In this document: one piece after another, positions 1 through 8,723 of the stretch
Numbering within the stretch: position 1 is the first letter of the stretch
Layout: every line of letters starts with the position of its first letter
Source: Roseovarius bejariae
GTDB lineage: Bacteria > Pseudomonadota > Alphaproteobacteria > Rhodobacterales > Rhodobacteraceae
Assembly: GCF_009669325.1 (NCBI RefSeq)
Contig: NZ_SZWE01000001.1
Location: forward strand, 1,302,402-1,366,401
Direction: 5' to 3'
Length of the DNA: 64,000 nt
The notes under the pieces: generated by a model
Told to the model about the DNA's origin: nothing
Database searches by the model: none
Seen by the model: only the letters and a program-made list of their open reading frames with translations
Position numbers and translations under genes: made by a program

Positions 1-462
1 AGCCAGGTGGCGCATAGTCTGGCCGATACTCTGGTCACACCTCTGAACGACAGTTTCGTCGATTTCGACCTTCTGGCGCATGTGGATGACGACGGAAAAA
101 AGATCCTCGGCCCGTCCGTTTATTCAGAAATGGTGTGGAATGCCAGACAGTTACGCGCCCAAGCCGGACTCAAGCCGATTGATTGGGTGGTGGTGCGGAA
201 CCGGTTGGGGGCGCAGCAGATGGTTAACAAGAAAAAGATGGGCGAGGCGCTGGAAAACCTGGCCAAGCGCATCGGGTTTCGCACCGCGCCCGGTTTCAAT
301 GAGCGGGTCATTTTCCGGGAGTTGTTCCCCCGTGGCCTGACCCTTCTTGACCTCAAGGATGTGGGTGTGAAGCAACTCAACATTTCGAACGTCGCCGCCC
401 GGCAGGAATTGCGTGACCTGATCAAGGAATTGGACCTGCCCGGGGTCGAGGTGGATTTTTAA
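1..462 (+). CDS. mipZ: MipZ division-plane positioning ATPase, C-terminal part (runs off left edge)
   Basis: MipZ is a ParA-like ATPase that forms a gradient from the ParB-bound poles and blocks FtsZ assembly away from mid-cell. The open frame enters at base 1, so the Walker A region lies outside the window; 153 residues remain. Family-typical stretches are TPLNDSFVDFD near the start, IDWVVVRNRL in the middle, and RELFPRGLTLLDL near the end. A GTG at position 7 could be mistaken for a start, but the preceding codons (Ser-Gln) are open and family members are about 270 residues long. The identification comes from recalled similarity to the Caulobacter protein and is quite sure. Confidence 0.88.
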   Translation, partial: SQVAHSLADTLVTPLNDSFVDFDLLAHVDDDGKKILGPSVYSEMVWNARQLRAQAGLKPIDWVVVRNRLGAQQMVNKKKMGEALENLAKRIGFRTAPGFNERVIFRELFPRGLTLLDLKDVGVKQLNISNVAARQELRDLIKELDLPGVEVDF

Positions 463-502
463 CGCGCGCCCCGCGTGGCAAAATCCCTTCTTTTACAACA
501 TG

Positions 503-1411
503 TTATGCCGGGGGCCCCGTCCTTGGCTGCGGACGATTGCGCATCCGCCGACGCTGCATCAGGACCCATAGGTTCGACGCGAAGAGCACACCGATCACCA
601 CGACCCCACCGGCAAGCGCCCATGGTCCGGGGTCTTCCCCCACGATCGCCCAGACAAGGATCGGGGCAAGCACCGATTCGAGCAATATCAACAAGGCCAC
701 CTCGGCGGAACTGATGTAGCGCGGGCCAAGGGTTAACAGGGTGGTCGATACGGTAATGAAGGCCCCATGCGCGAGAATCAGGTTCCACTGGGCCTCGAAC
801 GCCGGCATCGGATCGGCCACGGGCCAGACCACCATTGAGGCCCCGATGTAGGCCAGCGGAATGGCCGGCACCATAGATGTAGCGCGCACCCTGCGCACCG
901 CGGTCATGGCCGCGGCGAAGCTGGCCGAGACACAAAGCGCCACCAGATCACCCGTCCAATGGGCGCCGTGGGTCTCGCCGGAGCCCCAGGCGATGATGCC
1001 CAGACCCACGAAAACGCCCATCATGGTTAACACCATGCGGCGGCTGACGGCTTCGCCCAGAAACACCCGGCTGAAGATCGCGGCAAACACCGGCATCGAG
1101 GCGATGATGAAGACCACGTTGGCAACGCTTGTCCATGTCACGGCCAGAACGAACCCCGGCGCGGTGGCGGCGATCAATACGGTATAAATCAAGCCCGGCA
1201 CGCCCGTCTTGAGAACAGATTTGAAGCCACCCACCCCTTGAAAAACAAGCAGTCCCAGTAGGATAAGCGAACCCGAGACAATCCCGCGCCAAAAGGTGAT
1301 GGTCGGTGCGCTGGCGTCGATCAAGCGGACGAAAAGCGAGTCCGGCACAACGAACAGCACCCCGAGCGTGGTAATCAGCAGGCCTTTGACATGATCATTC
1401 ATGTCCTGCAT
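503..1411 (-). CDS. EamA/DMT-family transporter
   Basis: This is a 302-residue integral membrane protein with about ten hydrophobic segments arranged as two EamA repeats, the usual size and layout for drug/metabolite transporters. Such proteins export or import small metabolites across the inner membrane; the substrate cannot be told from sequence. A second in-frame Met three codons downstream (position 1402) is an alternative start. The C-terminus is a short basic tail (QRRRMRNRPQPRT) expected on the cytoplasmic side. It is transcribed away from a spacer full of CGTACG palindromes, which therefore lies over its promoter. A second EamA protein occurs at 54607. Confidence 0.85.
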   Translation of the reverse strand: MQDMNDHVKGLLITTLGVLFVVPDSLFVRLIDASAPTITFWRGIVSGSLILLGLLVFQGVGGFKSVLKTGVPGLIYTVLIAATAPGFVLAVTWTSVANVVFIIASMPVFAAIFSRVFLGEAVSRRMVLTMMGVFVGLGIIAWGSGETHGAHWTGDLVALCVSASFAAAMTAVRRVRATSMVPAIPLAYIGASMVVWPVADPMPAFEAQWNLILAHGAFITVSTTLLTLGPRYISSAEVALLILLESVLAPILVWAIVGEDPGPWALAGGVVVIGVLFASNLWVLMQRRRMRNRPQPRTGPPA

Positions 1412-1460
1412 CAGTTCACAGTTTTTTAAGCAAAGTAAAGACGCCCGAAAAAAGAACGAG

Positions 1461-1551
1461 CGTACGAGTCGTACGTTTTAACCATGACTTTCGTACGGAA
1501 ATCGGGGGATGGTCAGAATAAATCGTACAAGTCGTACGTTTCGTACGAAAC
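1461..1551. repeat. Cluster of CGTACG palindromes, copy 1
   Basis: The 297-base gap 1412-1708 holds no convincing gene. It contains CGTACGAGTCGTACG at 1461-1475 (7-bp arms around one G), TCGTACGG at 1491-1498, a variant TCGTACAAGTCGTACG at 1523-1538, and a perfect 14-bp palindrome GTTTCGTACGAAAC at 1538-1551 followed by TCGGCGC. The same words recur at 56890-56971 and, rearranged, at 22500-22527. The cluster sits just upstream of the EamA gene. It may be a protein-binding site or a dispersed repeat. Confidence 0.7.
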
Positions 1552-1708
1552 TCGGCGCATCGTTTTGGGGATAATACGCGCGAGGCAGCACGGCTGAACT
1601 GGGCCTTGCGCCACATTCATTCATCGTTACGCCCGGGCTTGCCCCGGGTGGGCGGCCCTTCTTATGTCTTTCAAGCGTTCACCTTGCCGCACAGACGGCC
1701 CCATCAAA

Positions 1709-2449
1709 TCAAACCGGCTTGACCTCGGGCTTGGGCTTGAGCACCTCTAATGGCCGCCGGACGGTTTCACGCAGGCCGGGGCCGGAGGGGGCCTGCACCC
1801 GCTTGGTGGCCTCGACCATCAAAACGCCCCCGGCCGCGACCGGCGAAAGATGCCCGCCCAGTTGTTCCCACATCCCGGCGGTCTTGCGCCAGAAGCGGCG
1901 CGCCGAGGGAGGTTGATAAAGCGTGGTGCGATGGCGCAGCGGCATGAACTGATGCGCCTTGAGCTGGTTTTCCAACTGCGATTGCGAATAGGGCCGACCA
2001 TAACCGAAGGGCGTGGCATCGCTGCGCGACCAGAGGCCGGCGCGGTTGGGCACCACGAAAAGCACCGAGCCACCGGGGCCGAGCACCCGCCAGCATTCTT
2101 CCAGAAGCGGCGAGGGCTGATCGCTGGTTTCCAACCCGTGGACGACCAAAAGCTTGTCGACGTGGCCGGTCTCCAGAGGCCAGCGGGTTTCCTCGCAGAG
2201 GACCGAGACGTTTTCCATCCCCTGCGGCCAGCCAATCACGCCCTGCGGCCCCGGCATCAACCCGATCACCCGCCGGGCATCGGGCAGGTAGGGGCGCAGG
2301 AAGGGCACGGCAAAGCCATAGCCGACCACGGTTTGCCCCTGCGCCTCGGGCCAGAGGTTGAGGACGGATTCGCGCACCGCCTTCTGGGCCGCACGGCCCA
2401 GTTGGCTGCGGTAATAGAAATTCCTGAGATCCTGCACATCAAGATGCAT
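1709..2449 (-). CDS. Class I SAM-dependent methyltransferase-like protein
   Basis: The protein is 246 residues long. Residues about 40-65 match the SAM-binding region in a degenerate form ([18 protein letters not shown], lacking a clean GxGxG), and [20 protein letters not shown] around residues 115-135 is the typical motif after strand 5. A Pro/Lys-rich tail follows the domain. It is divergent from gloB, with 63 bases between the two starts. The substrate is unknown. The weak glycine loop leaves open that it binds SAM poorly. Confidence 0.75.
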   Translation of the reverse strand: MHLDVQDLRNFYYRSQLGRAAQKAVRESVLNLWPEAQGQTVVGYGFAVPFLRPYLPDARRVIGLMPGPQGVIGWPQGMENVSVLCEETRWPLETGHVDKLLVVHGLETSDQPSPLLEECWRVLGPGGSVLFVVPNRAGLWSRSDATPFGYGRPYSQSQLENQLKAHQFMPLRHRTTLYQPPSARRFWRKTAGMWEQLGGHLSPVAAGGVLMVEATKRVQAPSGPGLRETVRRPLEVLKPKPEVKPV

Positions 2450-2512
2450 TGCAGCCGCGCCTGTGATCCGTCACTCTTGAGCGTAACAATAACCATGATT
2501 TGGGGAAACACC

Positions 2513-3280
2513 ATGACATTAGAGTTTGAGACCGTGCCCTGCCTCTCGGACAATTATGCCTACCTGGTGCATGACCCCGCAACCGGCGCCACGGCGGCTG
2601 TCGATGTGCCCGAGGCGGGGCCGATCCTGGAGGCGCTCAAACGTCGGGGCTGGACGTTGACGGATGTCTTGTTGACCCATCACCACTGGGATCATGTGGA
2701 CGGGTTGAGCGATCTGCTTGAGGCCGCGCCTGCGCGGGTGGTCGGGGCCAAGGCCGATGAACACCGCCTGCCGCCGCTGAACCTTGCGGTGCGAGAAGGG
2801 GATCGTGTGATGATCGGGGACGAGGCCGGGGAGGTGATCGATGTTTCCGGCCATACTGTGGGCCATATCGCCTTTCATTTTCCCGACTCGAAACTGGCCT
2901 TTACCGCCGATAGCCTGATGGCCCTTGGCTGTGGTAGGGTGTTTGAAGGCACCATGCCGCAGATGTGGAAGAGCCTGTCGAAACTGGCCGCCCTACCGGA
3001 GGACACGGTGATTTGTTCAGGCCATGAATATACGGCCGCCAATGCAAAATTCGCCCTGAGCATTGATCCGGGCAACGCGCGCCTTATATCCAGAGCGCAG
3101 GCGGTTGACGCGGCCCGCGCGAAGGGTGAGCCAACCGTACCGTCGGTTCTGTCCGAGGAATTGGCAACAAATCCATTCCTGCGCGCCGGTGATCCGCAAC
3201 TTCAGGCGGCGCTTGGGATGACGGGCGCGGACCCGGCAGAGGTATTTGCCGAGATTCGCAACCGCAAGGACAGGTTTTGA
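2513..3280 (+). CDS. gloB: Hydroxyacylglutathione hydrolase (glyoxalase II)
   Basis: GloB hydrolyses S-lactoylglutathione to D-lactate and glutathione, the second step of methylglyoxal detoxification in the cytosol. At 255 residues it has the normal length. The metallo-beta-lactamase metal motif THHHWDHVDG is at residues 55-64 (His56, His58, Asp60, His61), followed by SGHTVGH, the bridging Asp in FTADSLM and His in CSGHEYT. The start at 2513 gives the family-typical N-terminus with PCLSDNYAYL. The frame is open far upstream, but that extension covers the divergent methyltransferase and is not expected to be translated. Confidence 0.95.
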   Translation: MTLEFETVPCLSDNYAYLVHDPATGATAAVDVPEAGPILEALKRRGWTLTDVLLTHHHWDHVDGLSDLLEAAPARVVGAKADEHRLPPLNLAVREGDRVMIGDEAGEVIDVSGHTVGHIAFHFPDSKLAFTADSLMALGCGRVFEGTMPQMWKSLSKLAALPEDTVICSGHEYTAANAKFALSIDPGNARLISRAQAVDAARAKGEPTVPSVLSEELATNPFLRAGDPQLQAALGMTGADPAEVFAEIRNRKDRF

Positions 3281-3435
3281 CCCGCTGCCTGACGCAAATC
3301 ATGCATCCGTCACGAAAAGTGAGCGGGTGCGACCAGAAAATCCTTGAAGCCATGGCAATATCGACCAAACTTTAAGGTTATGAGGCCAAGGTTGGTGGGC
3401 AGGCCCCATCGGCCCAGATCAGAAGGAGCACCAAA

Positions 3436-5769
3436 GTGCCTTCATTCTCGAACACCCTGGAACAGGCGATTCACGCGGCCTTGGCGCTGGCCAATGCGCG
3501 GCAACATGAATTCGCCACGCTGGAGCATCTGCTTTTGGCGTTGATTGACGAGCCCGACGCGGCGCGCGTGATGAAGGCGTGCAGCGTCGATACCGAGGAA
3601 CTGCGCGGCACGCTGGTGGAATTCATCGACGAGGATCTTTCGAACCTCGTGACCGAGATCGAAGGCTCTGAAGCGGTGCCGACGGCGGCCTTTCAGCGGG
3701 TCATCCAGCGGGCGGCGATCCACGTGCAGAGTTCCGGGCGGACCGAAGTGACCGGGGCGAATGTTCTGGTCGCGATCTTTGCCGAGCGCGAGTCGAACGC
3801 CGCCTATTTCCTGCAAGAACAGGATATGACGCGCTATGACGCGGTGAACTTCATCGCCCATGGCGTGGCCAAGGACCCCGCCTTTGGCGAGGCACGCCCG
3901 GTGCAGGGCGCCGATGGTCTTGGCGACGAGCATGAGAGCGCCGCGCAGGAGTCGGACGCGGTTGAGGCCGGGGAATCGGCGCTGGCCAAGTATTGCGTGG
4001 ATTTGAACGAAAAGGCCCGCGCGGGGGATGTCGATCCGCTGATCGGGCGCGACTCCGAGGTGGAGCGCTGTATCCAGGTGCTGTGCCGCCGGCGCAAGAA
4101 CAACCCGCTTTTGGTGGGCGATCCGGGCGTGGGCAAGACGGCGATTGCCGAAGGTCTGGCGCATAAGATCATCAAGGGGCAGACGCCCGAGGTTCTGTCG
4201 AAGACGACGATTTACAGCCTCGATATGGGCGCGCTTCTGGCCGGGACGCGCTATCGCGGGGATTTCGAGGAACGGCTGAAGGCCGTGGTGACCGAGTTGG
4301 AGGACCACCCCGACGCGGTGCTGTTCATCGACGAGATTCACACGGTGATCGGTGCCGGGGCCACGTCGGGCGGGGCGATGGATGCCTCGAACCTTTTGAA
4401 GCCCGCGTTGCAGGGTGGCAAGCTGCGCTGCATGGGCTCGACCACCTTCAAGGAGTTCCGCCAGCATTTCGAGAAGGACCGTGCGCTGAGCCGCCGGTTC
4501 CAGAAAATCGACGTGGTCGAACCCACCACCGACGATGCGATCAAGATCCTCAAGGGGCTCAAGCCCTATTTCGAGGAGCATCACAGCGTCAAATACACCA
4601 ATGACGCCATCAAATCGGCGGTGGACCTCTCGGCGCGTTACATCAACGACCGCAAGCTGCCCGACAAGGCCATCGACGTGATCGACGAGGCAGGCGCGGC
4701 GCAACACCTGATGGCGGCCTCGAAACGCCGCAAGAGCATCGGGGCCAAGGAAATCGAAGCCGTGGTCGCCAAGATCGCGCGCATCCCGCCGAAGAACGTC
4801 AGCAAGGACGATGCCGAGGTCCTCAAGGACCTCGAAAACTCGCTCAAGCGGACTGTCTTTGGGCAGGACAAGGCCATCGAGGCGCTGTCGGCCTCGATCA
4901 AGCTGGCGCGGGCCGGGCTGCGGGAACCGGAGAAACCCATCGGCAACTACCTGTTTGCCGGGCCGACGGGCGTGGGCAAGACCGAGGTGGCCAAGCAACT
5001 GGCCGACCTCTTGGGCGTGGAGCTTCTGCGCTTCGATATGTCGGAGTACATGGAGAAACACGCCGTCAGCCGGTTGATCGGCGCCCCGCCGGGATACGTG
5101 GGGTTCGATCAGGGCGGCCTTTTGACCGATGGCGTGGACCAGCATCCGCATTGCGTGCTGCTTCTGGACGAGATCGAAAAGGCGCACCCGGATGTTTTCA
5201 ACATCCTGTTGCAGGTCATGGACCACGGCAGCCTGACCGACCACAACGGACGCACGGTGAACTTCCGCAACGTGGTGCTGATCATGACCTCGAACGCGGG
5301 CGCCGCCGAACAGGAAAAATCCGCCGTGGGCTTTGGCCGGGACCGCCGCGAGGGCGAGGATACCGCCGCGATCGAGCGGACCTTCACGCCGGAATTCCGC
5401 AACCGTCTGGATGCGGTGATTTCCTTCGCGCCGCTGCCCAAGGAGGTGATCCTGCAAGTGGTCGAGAAGTTCGTGCTTCAGCTTGAGGCGCAACTGATGG
5501 ATCGCAATGTCACCATCGAGCTGACCAAGCCCGCCGCCGAATGGCTGGCCGAAAAGGGCTATGACAGCAAGATGGGCGCACGGCCCCTTGGCCGCGTGAT
5601 ACAGGAGCACATCAAGAAGCCGCTGGCCGAGGAATTGCTGTTCGGCAAACTGGCCAAGGGCGGCGTGGTCAAGGTGGGCGTCAAGGACGGCAAGATCGAC
5701 CTGAAACTGTCCGGCCCCGACCGCCCGCGCCTGTCGGGCAAGAAGCCGCCACTACTGACTGCCGAATGA
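3436..5769 (+). CDS. clpA: ATP-dependent Clp protease ATP-binding subunit ClpA
   Basis: ClpA is the hexameric AAA+ unfoldase that feeds substrates to ClpP. The protein is 777 residues, normal length, starting at a GTG preceded by a good AGAAGGAG-type ribosome site. The N-domain covers about 1-145. The two ATPase modules carry Walker A GDPGVGKT near residue 230 and GPTGVGKT near residue 512, with Walker B segments VLFIDEIH and [11 protein letters not shown]. The loop [11 protein letters not shown] in the second module is at the place of the ClpP-docking IGL/F tripeptide, here VGF. No clpS adaptor gene lies in the 155 bases upstream. The stop overlaps the next gene by four bases. Confidence 0.96.
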   Translation: MPSFSNTLEQAIHAALALANARQHEFATLEHLLLALIDEPDAARVMKACSVDTEELRGTLVEFIDEDLSNLVTEIEGSEAVPTAAFQRVIQRAAIHVQSSGRTEVTGANVLVAIFAERESNAAYFLQEQDMTRYDAVNFIAHGVAKDPAFGEARPVQGADGLGDEHESAAQESDAVEAGESALAKYCVDLNEKARAGDVDPLIGRDSEVERCIQVLCRRRKNNPLLVGDPGVGKTAIAEGLAHKIIKGQTPEVLSKTTIYSLDMGALLAGTRYRGDFEERLKAVVTELEDHPDAVLFIDEIHTVIGAGATSGGAMDASNLLKPALQGGKLRCMGSTTFKEFRQHFEKDRALSRRFQKIDVVEPTTDDAIKILKGLKPYFEEHHSVKYTNDAIKSAVDLSARYINDRKLPDKAIDVIDEAGAAQHLMAASKRRKSIGAKEIEAVVAKIARIPPKNVSKDDAEVLKDLENSLKRTVFGQDKAIEALSASIKLARAGLREPEKPIGNYLFAGPTGVGKTEVAKQLADLLGVELLRFDMSEYMEKHAVSRLIGAPPGYVGFDQGGLLTDGVDQHPHCVLLLDEIEKAHPDVFNILLQVMDHGSLTDHNGRTVNFRNVVLIMTSNAGAAEQEKSAVGFGRDRREGEDTAAIERTFTPEFRNRLDAVISFAPLPKEVILQVVEKFVLQLEAQLMDRNVTIELTKPAAEWLAEKGYDSKMGARPLGRVIQEHIKKPLAEELLFGKLAKGGVVKVGVKDGKIDLKLSGPDRPRLSGKKPPLLTAE

Positions 5770-6743
5770 CGCGGGCGTTCCGGCAAGCCCTTGCCGCGCT
5801 GAGTTTGACGGTCGCCGCCCCGGCGGCGGCCGATCCCCCTGCCCTGAGCCTGCCGATCGACTGCACGCTGGGCACCTCCTGCTATATCGAGGATTACGTG
5901 GACGCGCGCCCCGGCGAGGGGCAGCGCGATTATACCTGCGGGCTGAAATCGCGCGACGGGCACCGTGGCACGGATATCGTGCTGTTATCCTTCGAGGCGA
6001 TGGTGCAGGGCGTGGATGTTCTGGCCGCCGCCCCCGGCGTGGTGGATGCCACCCGCGACGGGATGGAAGACGTGGCCGTGAGTGCCGAGACCCGCGAGGC
6101 GATCCGGGGCCGCGAGTGCGGAAATGCCGTGCGGATCGATCACGGCGACGGCTGGAAGACGCTCTATTGTCATTTGCAGAAGGGCAGCTTGCAGGTTCAG
6201 AACGGCACACGGGTCGAGGCCGGGGATGTGCTCGCGCGTGTGGGATTGAGCGGGCTGACAAACGTGCCGCATGTGCATTTGGGGGTGCTGAAAGACGGCA
6301 AGATCATCGACCCCTTTAACCCCGAGACCAGCGAAACCTGCGGCACAGCCACGGGTGATGGTCTGTGGAAAGACGCGCCGGACTATCATCGCGCCGGGCT
6401 GTTCACCGCCGGGTTTTCCGGCGATGTCCCCGATTTCGACGCGGTGAAATCGGGCCGCGCCCGGATCGAGACCGCGCGGGGCTACTCAAACCTCGTGCTG
6501 TATGGGCATGTGTTTTTCGCAGAGGCCGGGGACAGGCTGGATTTTGTCATCAACGGCCCGGAGGGCGAGGTGTTCCGCAATGACGTGACGCTGGAGGCTC
6601 CACAAGCACAGCTTTTCCGTGCCATGGGGCGCAAGGCGCCCGAGGACGGTTGGCCTGCGGGGGAGTACCGGGGATACGTGACCCTATCGCGGGAGGGGCA
6701 CATCCTTGCGGTGCGGCATGCGGATGTCGAGGTGATGCGGTAG
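5766..6743 (+). CDS. M23 family metallopeptidase (LytM-type), periplasmic
   Basis: The protein is 325 residues with a Sec-type signal peptide ending near AADPPA (residue about 22). The LytM zinc site is recognisable: HRGTD (His66, Asp70), then YCHLQKGS and PHVHLG carrying the remaining histidines. Such enzymes cut peptide crosslinks in peptidoglycan, or act as inactive activators of amidases. All expected metal ligands are present here, so activity is plausible. Several Cys residues in the mature part suggest disulfides. The ATG overlaps the clpA stop (ATGA), implying co-translation, although the two proteins act in different compartments. About 120 C-terminal residues have no domain I recognise. 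Confidence 0.88.
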   Translation: MTRAFRQALAALSLTVAAPAAADPPALSLPIDCTLGTSCYIEDYVDARPGEGQRDYTCGLKSRDGHRGTDIVLLSFEAMVQGVDVLAAAPGVVDATRDGMEDVAVSAETREAIRGRECGNAVRIDHGDGWKTLYCHLQKGSLQVQNGTRVEAGDVLARVGLSGLTNVPHVHLGVLKDGKIIDPFNPETSETCGTATGDGLWKDAPDYHRAGLFTAGFSGDVPDFDAVKSGRARIETARGYSNLVLYGHVFFAEAGDRLDFVINGPEGEVFRNDVTLEAPQAQLFRAMGRKAPEDGWPAGEYRGYVTLSREGHILAVRHADVEVMR

Positions 6744-6746
6744 CCA

Positions 6747-6792
6747 CGAAATCTTGAAAAGATTTCGATCCGATGTCTTTGAAAGACATCGG
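6747..6792. repeat. Two tandem perfect hairpins between convergent genes
   Basis: CGAAATCTT-GAA-AAGATTTCG (6747-6767) has a 9-bp perfect stem, and CCGATGTCTT-TGA-AAGACATCGG (6770-6792) has a 10-bp perfect stem; only two bases separate them. They sit between the convergent M23 and MotB-like genes. There is no T-tract, so this is not a canonical intrinsic terminator. It may be a bidirectional transcript-end hairpin pair or a REP-like dispersed element. Confidence 0.8.
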
Positions 6793-6803
6793 CGCGGCGC
6801 GTC

Positions 6804-8720
6804 TTATTTCCCGGTGAACTTCAACTCGATCCGCCGGTTTTGCGCGCGGGCCTCGGGCGTGTCGGCACCGTTCACAGGCTGATATTGACCAAAGCCATTG
6901 GCCGAAAGCCGTTCGGGCGGCAGGCCGAGGAAGTTGATCATGTAGCGCACCACGGACAGCGCGCGGGCCTGGCTGAGTTCCCAGTTATCGGCAAACTGCG
7001 CCCCGGCCCTCACCGGCACGGTATCGGTGTGGCCATCCACTTGCAGAACCCAGTCAATGCCCTCGGGAATCTCGCTTATGACGTTGCGCAGGATGCCGGC
7101 GACCTTGGCGATCTCACGTTCGCCGCTTTCCGACAACCGTGCCTCACCCGGAGCGAAAAGCACCTCGGAGGAAAAGACGAAACGGTCGCCGACGATGCGC
7201 ACGCCTTCCTGTGCGCCCAGCAAATCGCGCAGCCGGCCAAAGAACTCCGAGCGGTATTTTTCGAGGTTGCGGTTCTGCTCTTCGAGCAGTTTGGCGCGCT
7301 CTTCCTCGGCCTTGGCGCGGGCGCGTTCCTCGGCGGCGGCACGGGCGAGTGCTGTGTTCAGGTCTTGGCCCAGAGATTGCAGTTGTACGTTTTGCGCCGC
7401 CTCGCGCACCTTGGCATCGTCCAGAAGTGCCTGTAGCTGGCCCAATTGATCGCGCAGGGCGGCAACCTGCCGATTCAGGAGGGCCTGCTGTTTCTGGGCC
7501 TCGCTGGCGAGTTCCTCTTGCTCGGCCAGTTCGGCGCGGGCTTGGGCCAGAAGGGCGGCGCGTTCCTCGGCCTCGGTCAGGGTTTCGGCGGCATCGGCTT
7601 CGGCAGCTTCTTTCGCGGCAAGGGCGCGTGCCAGTTGGGCGCGCACCTCTTCGGCCTCAAGGGCCTGGGTTTCGGCGATGGTGCTTTGCGCGACAACTTC
7701 GGCAAGGCGCGCCTTGGTGGCCTTCAACTCGGCGCGGAGGGCGGCCAGATCGGCATTGGCCTCGCTTGCGCCGGTTTCGGCTTGGCGCAGCTCTTCCTCC
7801 AAAGCGGCGATGCGGGCGTCGCGGTCGGCAAGGCTTGTCTCGGTTTCCTCTTGGTCCAGCAGGGCGGCGGCGAGGCGGATATCGAGATCCTTCTGCGCGT
7901 CGCGGGCGGCGGCCAGAAGGGTCAGCGTTTCCTCGGCGCGCTTGCGTTGTTCTTCCAGCGCCAGCGTCATGGCGGTGAGTTCGGCGTCGGCGTCTTGCAG
8001 CTTTTCGCGCAGGGCCTCGGCCGCGGCGGCTTCGGCCAGACGGGCCTTTTCGGCTTCCGAAAGGTCGGTTTCGAGGGTTTCGATTTGGCTGGCCATTTGC
8101 GCCTGCGCCTCTTCCGAGGATTGCCGCAAGTCGGCCACAAGCGCCTCAAGCGCTTCGCGGCGGGCGGCGGCAAGGCGGGCGGCCTCGGATTGGGCGTCCA
8201 CCTCCTCGCGCAGGGAGGCCAGCGTCAGTTCAAGCGCCTCCTGCTCGGACAAGAGCGCGTCGCGTTCACCTTCCAGGTCGGCCACCTGCCCCAGTGCCGT
8301 GTCACGTTCGGCCAGAAGGCCCGCGACCTGTTCCTCGAAGCTGGCGATGCGGGATCGGGCGGCGGTGAGGGCCTCGGCCTGTTCGGCGGTCTGGCTTTGC
8401 AACTGCGCGATCAGGGTGGCCTGCTGTTCTTCGCGGGCGCGGGCATCGCCCAATGTGCTGGTCAGCTCCCCTACCCGTTCTGTGAGGGTGGCGTTGCGGT
8501 CCTGCTCAAGCCCGAGGGCCTGCGCCAGTGCGGCCACTTCGGAGGAAAGCTCATCCAGTTTGCTGGCCTGCCCGGTGATGGTTTCACGCAGGACGAATTG
8601 CACGACCATGAAGATCGTTAGCACAAACATCAGCACCAGAAGAAGGCCGGTCATCGCGTCGACGAACCCCGGCCAGATGGAGGCCTGAAACCGTGTGCCT
8701 GTGCGCCGCGACAGGGCCAT
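6804..8720 (-). CDS. MotB/OmpA-like protein with very long coiled coil
   Basis: The protein is 638 residues. One transmembrane helix at about 20-45 carries an Asp at its start (WPGFVDAMTGLLLVLMF), which resembles the proton-accepting Asp region of MotB. Residues about 50-490 are almost uninterrupted heptad-rich Ala/Glu/Arg/Leu coiled coil. The C-terminal 140 residues are an OmpA peptidoglycan-binding domain with VDGHTDTVPV and the conserved Arg in AQNRRIEL. It would be anchored in the inner membrane and reach peptidoglycan through a periplasmic rod. It follows the MotA/ExbB-like gene by three bases, so the two form one stator-like complex. Its function is unknown; related architectures occur in proton-driven motors and in ZorB. 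Confidence 0.85.
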   Translation of the reverse strand: MALSRRTGTRFQASIWPGFVDAMTGLLLVLMFVLTIFMVVQFVLRETITGQASKLDELSSEVAALAQALGLEQDRNATLTERVGELTSTLGDARAREEQQATLIAQLQSQTAEQAEALTAARSRIASFEEQVAGLLAERDTALGQVADLEGERDALLSEQEALELTLASLREEVDAQSEAARLAAARREALEALVADLRQSSEEAQAQMASQIETLETDLSEAEKARLAEAAAAEALREKLQDADAELTAMTLALEEQRKRAEETLTLLAAARDAQKDLDIRLAAALLDQEETETSLADRDARIAALEEELRQAETGASEANADLAALRAELKATKARLAEVVAQSTIAETQALEAEEVRAQLARALAAKEAAEADAAETLTEAEERAALLAQARAELAEQEELASEAQKQQALLNRQVAALRDQLGQLQALLDDAKVREAAQNVQLQSLGQDLNTALARAAAEERARAKAEEERAKLLEEQNRNLEKYRSEFFGRLRDLLGAQEGVRIVGDRFVFSSEVLFAPGEARLSESGEREIAKVAGILRNVISEIPEGIDWVLQVDGHTDTVPVRAGAQFADNWELSQARALSVVRYMINFLGLPPERLSANGFGQYQPVNGADTPEARAQNRRIELKFTGK

Positions 8721-8723
8721 GGA

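Noticed and set aside
1416..1616. 66-codon frame on the minus strand in the CGTACG spacer
   Set aside because: Its codons are produced by the palindromes; no coding-like composition and no ribosome site.
1850..2512. Upstream extension of the gloB frame
   Set aside because: Lies antisense to the methyltransferase; family N-terminus begins at 2513.
3442..5610. 722-residue open frame antisense to clpA
   Set aside because: It is the mirror of a high-GC conserved gene; the translation is His/Arg/Gly-rich without any domain, and clpA itself is certain.
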